The notes under the pieces: generated by a model
Seen by the model: the letters and a program-made list of their open reading frames with translations, nothing else
What the model was told of the DNA's origin: nothing
The model's database searches: none
Position numbers and translations under genes: made by a program
Source of the DNA: Patellaria atrata CBS 101060
Lineage: Eukaryota > Ascomycota > Dothideomycetes > Patellariales > Patellariaceae
Direction of reading: 5' to 3'
DNA: 64,000 nt
Assembly: GCA_010093705.1 (NCBI GenBank)
Contig: MU006090.1
Span: forward strand, 766,827 to 830,826
Part shown: positions 21,825 to 33,840 of the stretch, one piece after another
Position numbering within the stretch: the stretch's first letter is position 1
How the letters are laid out: each line of letters opens with the position of its first letter

Positions 21825-23348
21825 TCATTCTCTTATGACAGGAGATATCACAGGTCGACCACTACCTACTCCGCTTGCTAGGAGTTCGAGTCTACTCGCT
21901 TGTACCCTATGCTTCTTAATCACTTCCACCCATTCTTCATCTTCGTCTTCGTCTTCGTCCTCGGACGATTTATGCTCATCGTCCGAGTCTCCAAGCGATG
22001 AGAGAAGTAGTCCGAAGTCACCACCTAGTCGACCCAAACTACCTGCGCAATATAAGACTTGCGTTAAAAGACTGTCTCTCGATGATCGATCCTGTACATT
22101 TGGTAGATATTGCGTGAGTGTATCCATAAGGAGGTCAATTAAATGCATGGGAAATGTGGCCAATGCGGATGGGAGAGGTTGAAGAGCATCGCCGGCAGTG
22201 TCAACATCTCTCTGGTCAGCGGAAAGCATTTGCTGTTGCCCCAAGGTCGGAGCTTTATTTGAATCATCTGGATCTTTCACAGTATCGGGCGCTGGGAGGG
22301 CTGACGGGAATATACTCTTATACATCGAGATAATAGCAAAACTCTGTTCGCGGAAGATTTCAATATACCGCTTCAGATACCTCTCGGTCTGCTGCCCCCC
22401 TGACCATTTATCGTTCTTAGTTTTACCATTTTTTGTCGTACTCGATTTTCTCCGAGCGGTTTCATGATCTGCCAGTTCTCGGAGAGGTTCTAAAGCTTCC
22501 AAAGTCGTCAAAAGATTGGCGAGTCTACATACCAGAAAAAGTGACCCAAGTGATCCTTCTGAGCCACTAAAGGTTGTGTTTCTGCGAGAATTCCAAGTCT
22601 CATCTAAGTCTGGCGCAACGCGTCGAAGCCACCCTACAGTACGCATAGCACCTGCGAGTTTAATCCCTTGCGCTTGTAAGCTTGCGATAAGATTGGTGGT
22701 CATGCTCTTCATTTCTTGCTCGGCCTGGGCAGATATTGAGTTAACCAGACCCGAATCTGGATACAAGGTATGTAGGCGCTTGATATGACCGTATAGATCA
22801 AGAGCTGACGCATAATTTGCGCTAGCCGAGCTTGTTGCTCCTGAGCCCGTCCCTTGTGAAGTCGTTGTCGATATGCTAATAGCTGACGATAGAAGGGTTG
22901 GGAGATCTAAAACATCGGAAATCCTGTCTACATTCCTGGACAACAACATAGCTTTCTTCCTTCTATCAAGGACAGGATTGTCCATACTCTTGCTATACTT
23001 CTCCGAAAAAAGTATGGACTCCTGCTCCAGCTTTGGTAGCGCATGTTTAAGTTTCGCCGCATTCAGTGTGACTTTAGGGATAGTGTCTCGGAGGTTTAAG
23101 AGGTGATCAGAAGATGTTATGATAGGCTGATATGACCGCTTAGAAAGGGCTTGTAACGAACGCAAGACTGACTGCGAGTTTTGTGCTAAAGACTGAGGCT
23201 CGGATGTAGTGAGTGACGAGAGCGGTAGTGTGGTAAGGCGATTGATGTAGGTGATGGTCAAAGAGTCCTTTGCAGAAGGTACTAGTTTGGATTGAGTAGT
23301 CTGAGCGTCGAAATAAGGCGTCAAAAGTTCATATAAAGGGTCGGCCAT
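21825..23348 (-). CDS. COG8: Conserved oligomeric Golgi complex subunit 8 (Dor1-like)
   Basis: Subunit of the COG tethering complex for retrograde intra-Golgi vesicle traffic. Single exon of 507 residues. N-terminal MADPLYELLTPYF leads to a helical rod with ITYINRLTTLPLSSL and ALSKRSYQPIITSSDHL. The central block DLYGHIKRLHTLYPDSGLV and the following KLAGAMRTVGWLRRVAPDLDE are characteristic of Dor1/COG8. A Ser-rich insert lies near residue 165, and an acidic DEDEDEDEEWVEVIKKH segment sits near the C-terminus. It is somewhat shorter than the animal protein (~610). Its start lies 281 bp from the divergent UBE2O-like gene. Confidence 0.9.
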   Translation of the reverse strand: MADPLYELLTPYFDAQTTQSKLVPSAKDSLTITYINRLTTLPLSSLTTSEPQSLAQNSQSVLRSLQALSKRSYQPIITSSDHLLNLRDTIPKVTLNAAKLKHALPKLEQESILFSEKYSKSMDNPVLDRRKKAMLLSRNVDRISDVLDLPTLLSSAISISTTTSQGTGSGATSSASANYASALDLYGHIKRLHTLYPDSGLVNSISAQAEQEMKSMTTNLIASLQAQGIKLAGAMRTVGWLRRVAPDLDETWNSRRNTTFSGSEGSLGSLFLVCRLANLLTTLEALEPLRELADHETARRKSSTTKNGKTKNDKWSGGQQTERYLKRYIEIFREQSFAIISMYKSIFPSALPAPDTVKDPDDSNKAPTLGQQQMLSADQRDVDTAGDALQPLPSALATFPMHLIDLLMDTLTQYLPNVQDRSSRDSLLTQVLYCAGSLGRLGGDFGLLLSSLGDSDDEHKSSEDEDEDEDEEWVEVIKKHRVQASRLELLASGVGSGRPVISPVIRE

Positions 23349-23629
23349 AGCTAGTTAGAAATTGAAGAGAAGTAACCTGGATCGTTTAATACTGGATCTC
23401 GTGCCGGTGGTGAGTTGTGGACGTCGGCTTTCACATGTGTAGAATCTCACCCCTAAACCTCTCTACCGTATTTCTGCCGTAGAACTAGAAACACTCGTAT
23501 TATCAGTCCTCAACGTGCCACCGTGCTGTCCTCTTGCAAGAAATGATACACAGTTGCGCCGCGCTTGGGTGCTCAAGGCATTGACGGCCTTATCCAGCCT
23601 CCAGTTCTGGAGTCGTATTATGTGATATA
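23349..23629. promoter_or_regulatory. Divergent promoter region, COG8 / UBE2O-like
   Basis: 281 bp between opposed start codons, inferred to be a compact bidirectional promoter. No particular site is claimed. Confidence 0.45.
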
Positions 23630-26606
23630 ATGGAGACTAACTTCGCACGCTGGATTAACTTTTATAAGCACGCTCCTAACCCATTCTCTCAAATGTCGGT
23701 ATCAACGCGACATTTCTGCGTTAGCGACACCTGTGCTTTACAGGATGACCAGAACAGTCTAGGAGTCGTTATGAGAACACTTGCTGACGTTGACAGCCAT
23801 GATCCGGACCCAATCAAGGACTATAAAGAGGGCATTGCCCGTGATGAGGATATTTCGCATGCACTGTTCCATGACTTCCTATCAAGTGGCGTACCACCAA
23901 AAGGCACAGTCTTAGTCGCGTGGTTCTACCAATCTCGACCCTCACTCATACCGGAAGCCAAGTTAAGGTTGCTAGACAGAACTCTGGTCATCGGTGATGT
24001 AGTGAAGCGCGATCTCCAAAGCGCTATGAGCGGAACTGTCATCGGTATTTACGGAGAGTGTGTTCTGCATTATCCACAGAGGTTCGACAAATCCTTCAAC
24101 GACGCAAGGACAATACAGAGACTATTTGACGTTGTACCATATGAATTTGTTCCCGGTGTACCGATAGACGAACTTGAGTCAGCAGAAAAGTGGTATGAGG
24201 GCGATTTCATGATATTCCGTGGCTGGGTCGGTCGTGTGGAACATGTTGATCGGGAAGTGACTCTCCTGCTGGCTAATGGAACCGTTGTTGTCGTGGAGAA
24301 CTCCGAAGAACTCGAATACGTCGGCCTTGAAAGTGAGGAAGGACTCTCACTAGGATGCTGTGTGCGGACTACCAGGGGAAATCTGCGCCGGGGTACTTGG
24401 AAACTCGGTGCCTTTAACCCCAATATCGATCCTGTTGGTATAATTGTTTCCTTGAGGCCATTCAACATCAGCGTCGTATGGCTTCTTAATGGAGCTCCAC
24501 GATATATTTCCAGTAATCCTCCACCATCAGAACTCAACTGTGATTTCTACGAACGAGAACGTGGGAACTTCAAGAAATATGATTCATCGCGTCTCCCTGC
24601 GACAACAAATGATCGTTTTTCAGACTACGACGAAACAGTTTTTGCTCCTGGCGCATGCGTCAAGTTCAAAGATATTGCAGCAGCTTGTGTAAAGTATGAC
24701 GGGAGAACTTCTATAGATGGGTTCTCTAGGGGAAAGGTCGTTCGGATTCCTACAGAAGATACACTTGGGGTTGATCTCAACACTTTCCATGTCCTTAGAA
24801 CATCTACTAGGGCTAAAGTATTGTGGCAAGACCTGACTACCTCCATCCAACAAGCAGTTGATCTCATTCCAGACTGGAATATAGGGGATGAAGATGAAGT
24901 CTGGCCTGGTGAGATTGTATTTTCGCCGAGTAACCGTAAAAACTTAACTTCCCAGTCTTATGCATCCTTCAAGCCGACGAAAGTTGGTGTTGTACAGTCT
25001 GTTAATGCACAGGATCGACTAGCAAGCGTTCGATGGTTTGATAATCCGGAGATTCATTTCTTCGGCCGCCACCTTAGACATCCTGCTAGAACCGGGAATC
25101 TCTCTGGACCAGCAGAAGATGTCAGCATGTACGATATCCAATCATTACTTACAATAACTCGGAGGCGAGGTGATTTTGTTTATCTGAATCACAATTATAC
25201 TGGTGCACTCCATCCTGATGGAATCAATGTAATTGACTGGTTTGGGAAAGTCGTGGATCTTGATCTCGATGGATCCGTCAGTGTGCGACTCGGGGCGTTA
25301 GATGAAGTTCGTGATATCAAAGTTCCTGCAGAATGTTTAACGCTCGTTTACAGCGAAGACATGTTTAGTGATGACGGCTCAACCGATTCGGACGCCACTG
25401 GGGACTCTAGAGACGATCTTGTAACGGACAGGAATATAACCTATGAATACGAGTATGAGGGGAACGGCGGTAGACCGTTAGACTATGATGATGAAGGGGA
25501 TGGTTGGACGACCGATGATGACGCTGACAACGGTTTAGAATCCCCAAGGAGTCTAGAGGTGGAAGGCATAGGCGATCCTGTTGCTACAATTGAATCAACT
25601 ACTCCATCCGGAACACAACTCATCCAAGACGACCGCGACAACAGCGCAACCATGACATTAGTCTCTTCAGATACCTCAAAACCTACCGATTATCCCTCAA
25701 GTTCTCCATTACTCCCCTCTTTTTCCGTGCTAGATGATCTTGTACCTGTTAATCACCATTTCATCACTTCTCAGCCTTTATCTCATACCTCTCTGAACAA
25801 ACGTCGTATATTAAAGGAACACAATATGTTAAGTTCCTCTCTACCCCAGGGTATATACGTTCGGACATGGGAATCCCGTCTCGACTTATTACGAGTTCTT
25901 ATCATTGGGCCCACAGATACCCCATATGAGCTTGCACCGTTTTTATTTGATCTTAGATTAACAGAAACATTTCCGAACACTCCTCCTAAAGCATTCTTCC
26001 ATTCTTGGACTGGTGGACAGGGACCCGTTAATCCCAACCTTTATGAAGATGGTACTATCTGCCTCAGTCTGCTTGGTACCTGGCATGCTGATGGTAAGAG
26101 TGAGAACTGGACTCCTGGGAAAAGCACAATCTTACAGGTGCTTGTCAGCTTGCTGGGTCTAGTTCTCGTGAAGGATCCCTTCTATAGTAAGTTACGGAGA
26201 TTGCTTTTAAACATGTGTGGGGGCTAACGTTTGCCTAGACGAAGCAGGTTACGATGTTCGCGCAGGCTCTGAAGAGTCTGCTATGGCGTCCAAGAGGTAT
26301 TCCGAACGAGCTTATTGTGGCGCACGGAATTTCATTATACATGCACTGAAGTATCCACCTGAGGGGGTTGAGACTGAAATCAAGCATCTATACGGTGCAA
26401 TAAATGATGATACCTCGGGGTTGCTCCAGAAAGCTATTAAGAACTTGGAGGAAGTTGTCGAACGAAGTCAAAGCAACGAAGGCGGCGGGACAGAGAGGAG
26501 AGTGAGCAAAGGAGCTCTAGTCCTGTTACGCAGACAGATCCAACAGTTAAGAGAATTAGATCGAGTGGGAGATATAGAAATGACTGATGTGAATTCATTA
26601 TCATAA
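23630..26606 (+). CDS. UBE2O-like E2/E3 hybrid ubiquitin-conjugating enzyme
   Basis: Large ubiquitin-conjugating enzyme with E3-like activity in the animal homologue. Two exons (23630-26186, 26239-26606) give 974 residues. The N-terminal two thirds consist of SH3-like conserved regions (GTVIGIYGECVLHYP, GRVEHVDREVTLLLANG, GVVQSVNAQDRLASVRWFDNPE). An acidic linker with DDEGDGWTTDDDADN follows, then the UBC domain. The UBC shows FPNTPPKAFFHSW, NPNLYEDGTICLSLLGTW with catalytic Cys811, and [28 protein letters not shown]. The intron (52 bp, GTAAGT) lies inside DPFYNEAGY and splits the Asn codon. The ATG at 23630 is the first in frame, in a weak context; MSVSTRHF at 23693 is an equally possible start (953 residues). 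The C-terminal helical tail RRQIQQLRELDRVGD is intact. Confidence 0.88.
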
Positions 26607-27033
26607 TCATTTCTCGCACTAGAGGATAATGCATATAGGCTGGCGATAGTGGCAGATTCATAACAACAATGGAGCATTGCATAAAAGCCTCGGTTGGATT
26701 TCCCCAGATGAGGAGTCCGGTAGAGAGTCTGTATTCTGGAGCAATATTAGGGAATTCAAAGTCGCCTGTAAATAATTTGCAAACTCAACAATCTACCGTA
26801 AAGTTGTAGTCTTAACCTAATAATCAGACGCCCAAGGGGCCGATGTGCTAAGCCCCTACCATAAGGTAACTCCGAATACAGTAACCAATCTTGGCACAGC
26901 GCATCATCAACCTTCAAGAGTCAACCTACTTGTTAAGGATTCATTCTCATCCTTTCTCCACCGAATCACAAAGTATATTATCATATATATCAGAAGGCCC
27001 AAAGATCAATATATCCAGTCCCTTTTGAGCATC
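26607..27033. promoter_or_regulatory. Intergenic, V-ATPase subunit a promoter
   Basis: 427 bp between two plus-strand genes. An AT-rich ATATATATC stretch lies near 26983, about 50 bp before the start codon. It is TATA-like, but its role is uncertain. Confidence 0.4.
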
Positions 27034-29952
27034 ATGGGTCCTCCACAGGACACCCTATTCCGCTCTGCGGACATGTCCTTGACCCAGCTCTATATCTCGA
27101 ATGAAATAGGCCGCGAGGTTGTCAGCGCCCTAGGCGAACTGGGTGTTATGGATTTCAGAGATGTTAGTATTTCTATATCATAGAGTGATTGTATTGTTAG
27201 GTGTGTATGCTTGATTACTAACACCTACTTCTTACCGTAGTTGAACTCTCAAGTCACAGCCTTCCAACGGACCTTCACACAAGAGATCAGACGACTGGAT
27301 AATGTAGAGAGACAACTTCGTAAGAGTCTTGCCTAGAATAGTGCAAGGTATACGACTCTTATCTTGTAATAGGGTACTTCCATGCTCAGATGGAGAAAGC
27401 CGGTATACCTATGAGATCCATTTACGAATTCTCGAACATGATGGCAGCTCCTACCGCATCTGAGATTGATGAGCTTGCGGATAGGAGTCAAAGCTTGGAG
27501 AATAGGATTTCATCCCTCAATGAAAGCTATGAAACTTTGAAAAAGAGGGAAGTTGAGCTCACCGAGTGGCGTCATGTCCTGAGGGAAGCCGGGAGCTTCT
27601 TTGATAGGGTAGGTAGTTGTTGGTAGGGTTCTAACGCGATCGAATAGCTAACTAAATTCTCACAGGCACGAGGCCAGACCGAAGAAATTCGTAACTCATT
27701 AGACGATGATGACGCTCCCCTCCTTCGCGATGTCGAACAGCATAACGGAGATGCGCAAGGCGGTGACAGATCTTTTTCAGTCATGAATATTGGATTCGTT
27801 GCAGGTGTTATTCCTCGTGAGCGCATTGCTGCGTTCGAGCGTATACTTTGGAGAACGCTTCGTGGCAATTTGTACATGAATCAGAAAGAGGTCCCAGAGC
27901 CCATCATCAATCCCGAGACCAATGAAGGTGTCAGCAAGAATGTCTTCATTATTTTCGCACACGGGAAGGAAATCATTGCCAAGATTCGAAAGATATCCGA
28001 ATCCCTTGGTGCGGAGCTATACAGTGTAGATGAGAACAGCGAACTTCGTCGTGATCAGATCCACGAAGTTAACAGCCGTTTGAACGATTTAACCAACGTC
28101 TTATCCAATACTAAACGGACATTGGACGCCGAATTGACAGCTATTGGGCGTAGCCTGGCCGCATGGATGGTAGTAATCAAGAAAGAGAAGGCGGTTTACC
28201 AAACCCTCAACAAGTTTTCATACGACCAAGCTAGGAAGACATTAATTGCTGAAGCTTGGTGTCCCACGAACTCCTTAGGTTTGATCAAGTCGACTCTTCA
28301 GGACGTAAACGATCGCGCAGGATTATCCGTTCCCACTATTGTAAATCAAATCAAAACGTCGAAAACGCCTCCTACATATGTCAAGACAAACAAGTTTACA
28401 TTGGGCTTCCAGACTATCATAGACGCCTACGGAACGGCTAAATATACCGAAGTCAATCCTGGTTTACCGACAATTGTTACCTTTCCCTTTCTTTTCGCGG
28501 TCATGTTCGGTGATTTCGGTCATGGTATCATCATGACTCTTGCTGCTTGTGCCATGATATACTGGGAGAAACCACTCTCAAGAGGCAAACTAGACGAACT
28601 ATTTTCTATGGCCTTTTTCGGTAGATATATTATGCTGATGATGGGTATATTCTCGATGTACACCGGACTTATCTACTGTGATATGTTCTCGAAGGAAGTC
28701 CCGCTTTTCAAGTCGATGTGGGAGTGGCCTGATGAGATTAATCCTAATAAGACAATGGTCGCACATCGGGTTGACGGCTACGTGTACCCGTTCGGTATAG
28801 ATTGGAGATGGCACGACACAGGAAATGATCTGCTGTTTTCGAACAGTTACAAAATGAAGCTTAGTATCGTTATGGGCTGGGCTCACGTAAGTATTCCTAT
28901 ATCCATACTTTTGACAAAGATTACTAATCCTAATCAGATGACTTTCTCTCTCTGCTGGTCTTTGGTTAATGCTCGCCACTTCAAGTCACCCATTGATATT
29001 TGGGGCAACTTCGTCCCGGGAATGATTTTCTTTCAATCCATCTTCGGCTACCTTGTTTTCGCCATCGTCTATAAATGGTCCGTGGACTGGCCAGCTCGAG
29101 GACAAGACCCGCCAGGTCTTCTCAACATGTTGATCTACATGTTCTTGCAACCCGGTCACGTTGAGGAAAAACTCTACTCAGGTCAAGCTGGCCTGCAAAT
29201 TGTGCTACTGCTACTCGCTGTCTCTTGTGTGCCTATTCTCTTGTTCTTGAAACCTTTCTACCTCCGCCATGAGCATAATAAGGCGCGAGCCCTGGGCTAT
29301 CGGGGTATTGGTGAGAGTACAAGGGTTAGCGCCCTCGATGACGAAGATGAAGAGGGCAACACCCTGAACGGTGGACGCGATAGCTTTGCTGATGAGGAGG
29401 ACGGCGTTGCACTCATCACTCAAGATATCGGAGAGGGTGATGAAGAACACGAAGAATTCGAATTCTCTGAGGTCATGATCCACCAGGTCATCCACACTAT
29501 TGGTAAGTACCTTGTGCAAAATATTAAGGCTGCTATCAAACTTGGACTAACTTCTGGCATAGAATTCTGCTTGAACTGTGTCTCACATACTGCATCCTAT
29601 CTACGTCTTTGGGCGCTTTCACTTGCGCATCAACAACTATCCATCGTGCTTTGGGATATGACTCTCAATATCGCTTTCGGAATGTCCGGAGCACTAGGCG
29701 TTTTTGCAATGGTTTGCCTTTTCTACCTCTGGTTCTTACTCACAGTTTTCGTCCTATGCGTAATGGAGGGAACCAGTGCTATGTTGCACAGTCTGCGACT
29801 TCACTGGGTCGAGGCTATGAGCAAACATTTCATGGGTGATGGGGTAAGTTGCTTGTTTATCGTTTCATTGTGAATAGTTACTGACGTGAGTTCAGGTTGC
29901 TTTCCAGCCGTTTAGCTTTAAAATATTACTAGAAGAAGAACCGGTAGAGTAA
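27034..29952 (+). CDS. VPH1: V-type proton ATPase subunit a (Vph1-like)
   Basis: Membrane stator and proton half-channel subunit of the V-ATPase acidifying vacuole and Golgi. Seven exons: 27034-27162, 27241-27319, 27373-27608, 27666-28886, 28938-29502, 29563-29843 and 29896-29952; 855 residues, close to yeast Vph1 (840). The cytoplasmic N-terminal half opens with LFRSADMSLTQLYI and has coiled coils. The C-terminal half has about eight membrane segments, including FPFLFAVMFGDFGHG and CLNCVSHTASYLRLWALSLAH. The essential proton-translocation arginine corresponds to Arg758 and its partner His to His766. Introns 4 (51 bp) and 5 (60 bp) are multiples of three without stops, so unspliced reading continues. 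They are called introns because family sequences read MGWAHM and VIHTIEFCLNC across them. The last exon restores VAFQPFSF and ends EEEPVE. Confidence 0.95.
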
Positions 29953-30155
29953 TGTGGAAGATGTATATTGTCGTGTATGAGCACTTTTTATTAGCTAGAC
30001 TGTATGAAATGTACAAGCTAGTGATCTTCTATAGACATATTGTGCTCTAATACTCGATTTGCAGCTTCGTGCACTAATCATAGGTATCCGTGTGGCGGAT
30101 GTGTAGTACAATCACAGCCGCGGTATCCCTAACTTCAATCTACAACTTTAGCGTC

Positions 30156-30470
30156 GTTCCCTACAGCTCCGTCATTCCCTACAGTTCACTCATTCCCTAC
30201 AGTTCACTCATTCCCTACAGTTCACTCATTCCCTACAGTTCACTCATTCCCTACAGTTCACTCATTCCCTACAGTNNNNNNNNNNNNNNNNNNNNNNNNN
30301 NNNNNNNNNNNNNNNNNNNNNNNNNNNNNNNNNNNNNNNNNNNNNNNNNNNNNNNNNNNNNNNNNNNNNNNNNNNACAGTTCACTCATTCCCTACAGTTC
30401 ACTCATTCCCTACAGTTCACTCATTCCCTACAGTTCACTCATTCCCTACAGTTCACTCATTCCCTACAGT
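30156..30470. repeat. 18-bp tandem repeat array
   Basis: Head-to-tail copies of TTCACTCATTCCCTACAG on both sides of an assembly gap. About five clean copies plus variants precede it and five follow it before the unit decays into CCCTACAGTCCAACC. Copies are almost identical, so expansion or homogenisation is recent. The frame reads through as a Ser-Ser-Leu-Ile-Pro-Tyr repeat, but with no sign of a real gene. The true copy number is unknown. Confidence 0.95.
30276..30375. other. Assembly gap of 100 N
   Basis: Exactly 100 unknown bases inside the 18-bp tandem array. The round number suggests a placeholder of unknown true size where the assembler could not bridge the repeat. Confidence 0.97.
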
Positions 30471-32484
30471 CCAACCAATCCGTACCATTCAGTATTCCCA
30501 ACCCGAGATCCAACCAAACTACTAAATACCCCGCTCATTCTTTTCCTTTATCCAACCTCGACCCGAATTCCAAGTCAACCATTTTGCTCCCAATTTCCTC
30601 CGCACCAAAAGTAACGAAGCCAATTGCGACGAAGTACGACCCACCTACGAAACAAGAGTCAACTTCCCGCAACGACACAATAGCTTCCAGCGGGCTTGTG
30701 TTTGTATGCGTTACGGATGGTTCCATAGGGGGTTCGTGCCTCTATCCAGCTTCCAGCGTTCCTACCGCTTTATGCCTCGACGCTGTACGAGTGTTAGTGA
30801 ACAGAGTTTGGATGTAGTATGTTGCAGCATGTGTGTATGGTCACTCCAGACGAGGAAGGTAGGTTGATCCTACAATCTCCTAGTCTTGAACGCTACTGCT
30901 ACGGGAATTGGTGGTGTTTTTGAGCCGCACGTGTCGTACTGAGGAACAAAGAGATCGGGCGCGATTATTGAGGTCCTACTGAGGATATTGGGGGTTTGGG
31001 TGTTTGGGTATAAGGCGCAGTGCGGTCGTGGCGTTATGATCATCAGTTGATCTGGTGGGTTACGCGCTTTGGGTGGGTGAGGGGGTATATCGATAATCCT
31101 TAGTTCTACATGGAGGTTTCCACTGCCAATCTCTTTGCTGATTGTGAGCATTTCCATGGATCTTGTGGCTTCCTCCAAGTATGAAAGTATCTATTGTATC
31201 CTTGTAACGCGCGGGATATCTTGATTGTTCACAATCGAGAGTAATGTCGCCGTGCTGCTTCAGACCTCCTTGGATAACATCGTGGGATCGTGGTCATACC
31301 GGTGAAGCTAACGATTGGGTTGAGAGATGAGAGGTGTCGAAGGGAAGGAAACCATACTTGGGATATCAGCACGACGTGATAATCTGTACTAATATATAAA
31401 GCTATAATCCGATAGACTGAGTTTTTGGAGCAGAATAAGGCTACAGGGTCATTTCAAGAATCTGAACGAAGGAAGTGGTGCGTATAGATAGTGTCTGTTG
31501 GCATTGAGCTTTGGATTGAATGAATACTCATAGATCAGATAGAAACATCCCAACCACGACCTTCAAGTCTAAAGTGGTGACACATTAGGTTATATGAGTA
31601 CTTGGTAAGGCGTTCGAAAGCTTGATAGGTGACGGGATGGTGAACCAGTCTGCGTATCTTTGTGTAGAAGACCTAAGCTTTTATGGGGGTGGCGAGATAG
31701 ATATATGAAGTAGATCGATATGATTTTAACTGAATGAGTTGATAATCCTACTTTAGTATCAGATAAAGAGAACTTCAGATTGGGACACTGATTTCCTAAG
31801 ACTTAAGGTAGAGAAAAAAAAAATTCACTATCAAGGACTATATTGAAGATTCTGACTGAGTGTACAATTTTAACTTTGCTACACAAATTGCGCCCTAGAA
31901 AATCTTACCACAGATAATCTTAAGCGCGCCTCAGGCCTCGACGTGGTTCTTGGGATGATACTCTAAACTGTTGAATACTCGACCTCTTGTATCAGAGTCA
32001 TCCTGAAGCAATACGAAGCAAGAACTGACCTCGCCACTAAAGATATTTACAGCATAATGTTTGCTCGACGAACGACGAAGATACTTCCACGCCGACGGAG
32101 TAAAGAAGCCTTCGGTCAATCATTGATCGTGTATTATCGATGAGTCTAGTAGCTAGGACTCAAAGTTCCTGGAAACAGGAAGCCTAGACTCGGAAAAAGC
32201 ATCTGAAAAGAAAGTTCAGTTATCTGTTGAGAGCGTCAATCAGTTGCGATACGTCACGGTTCCACTCTCCTAATATGGTCAGTGTTGCACCAACAAGAGG
32301 ATGCTTCGAAGTGATACTGCGGACAAAGCATACTAAATCCCGAAATCCAACAAGTAGATAACTGTAGAGAGACGTTGAACACTAAGTGTGGTTCGCCGAA
32401 TTCGTGAGCTGCTCGCCGGTCGAAAACATCTATCTGCATAAGTCTGCGTGTGGAGTGTTACACATGGGGGCTCGCATAGCTGCA

Positions 32485-32509
32485 GACGAAACGAAACGAA
32501 ACGAAACGA
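32485..32509. repeat. GAAAC pentanucleotide microsatellite
   Basis: About five tandem copies of a 5-bp unit (ACGAA/GAAAC register). A simple sequence repeat in the gene-poor region, with no coding context. Confidence 0.85.
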
Positions 32510-33229
32510 TGGAAAATAACTCTCATGGACGGTCTGGAGATGTTGGAGTAACCTTTGTCTAAGGCGACAAGCGTCTATGGCCACAGAGAAGACAGCGCCT
32601 TGCATGAAATCCATCAGCAGATTCGCGAACTGGCACTGAAGAAATAGAAAATAGTTCTAAGTGCACCTGATGGAATATTCCTATCTGTACAGCCCTACGG
32701 GATTCGGACTGCTAATTTTGACGAAGGATGACGCGCCACTATTTGCGTAAGTGAAGCCACGAAGCCATGTTATTTCGAAGATCATTAGTCCTAGAGGAAT
32801 CTGGTTCAAGATCAGTAAGTCCTATGGAGCATTACGTCTATCCGAATCTGAAGTTGAAATCCTCAGAGACTGCAAGTGTCGCGGATTTTAGGGCTGCATT
32901 CCATATACTAGTCTGCGAAGGGCCTTTAGTAAAGACATCCAGGTTGTATTAATTGGAGTATTCTCTTGTAAGAGGGTGTGATGTTGAGAGAAACAACCAC
33001 TAGTTCTGTAGATAGTGGCGGAAACATCTCTCTCACATGAAACAGAAGATGAGAACTGGGGATCAGTGTGTGGTTATCTCGTCTCAAAGGTTCTTCGGCC
33101 GCACGTCGGGTCGCTCTCAAGTCAATCGACGGGAGGTGGTGACCTTGTCACAGTTGGGTTACACTGAAATCATAATTAAAGATGCGTTTAAGATGTAGAA
33201 CTTCTTCAAAATCAGGAACTATCTCCACC

Positions 33230-33840
33230 ACCCAAGAACAATGTTTTGGTACGCTTTACCAAAACAAACACAAAGCAAATTACTTTGCTAACATATGGAT
33301 GCGAACTGGAATCTCCAGCTCGCGAGTTTGTGAAACGGATCAGCGCCCATCTCTGGACTCTTGGATCCCACATGATGTGCGTCAAGGTCAATGTCTAAGA
33401 GATCCCGTCCCTCCGTACCCTATGTTCTTGGCAAGATGGGGATAGCATATTCTATCTCCTCTCTCGAGACTACACCCTTCTCACAAGCTCTGGGGAAGGC
33501 GATCCAGTGGTTGACAGAATACAAGAATGCGGCACAGGCGGATCTCTCTGGGGGATCGGAAGCGAAGCCATCTGCAAAGTGAAGGGTTTGGCGTGAAGAC
33601 CGGCAACTCGAAGCTGATTCTATCGCCTTCATTAGCGACAATTGCTCCTCTGTACCATTGCCCGAAGCTATCTACTCCTGGATCGACCAACCCGTCAACC
33701 GCAATTACCTTATATCCCAAGTTCTACCAGATACTTGAATCAAGCATAGGACATTGCCACAAAGAAGATAGCAGAGGAGTATGTATAAGCCATGGTTCCA
33801 CAGCCTTATCTGTCTGTCAATCAGTTTGCTACGTCAGTAT
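33230..33840 (+). pseudogene. Decayed aminoglycoside-phosphotransferase-like (APH) gene
   Basis: Translated pieces on the plus strand read like the N-terminal lobe of fungal APH-family phosphotransferases. One is GGSLWGIGSEAICKVKG near 33533-33590. After a one-base frame change near 33600 comes DSIAFISDNCSSVPLPEAIY and then SWIDQPVNRNYLISQVLP. In that family these correspond to the phosphate loop with the ATP-binding Lys, and the strand-helix with VPxPE. The copy is broken by TAA at 33396, TGA at 33594, a frameshift, and TGA at 33736. No catalytic HxDxxxxN block was found downstream, so it is also truncated. Two of the stops could derive from CAA or CGA by C-to-T change. Family recognition is from memory of pattern only. 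Confidence 0.5.

Noticed and set aside
30090-30614. Frame encoding a Ser-Ser-Leu-Ile-Pro-Tyr repeat protein
   Set aside because: It is a by-product of an 18-bp satellite whose unit is a multiple of three; the frame spans an N gap and has no domain or signal.
33182-33582. Overlapping plus-strand frames as one or two small intact genes
   Set aside because: The better explanation is pieces of one broken APH-like gene in shifted frames; neither small frame alone contains a complete domain.
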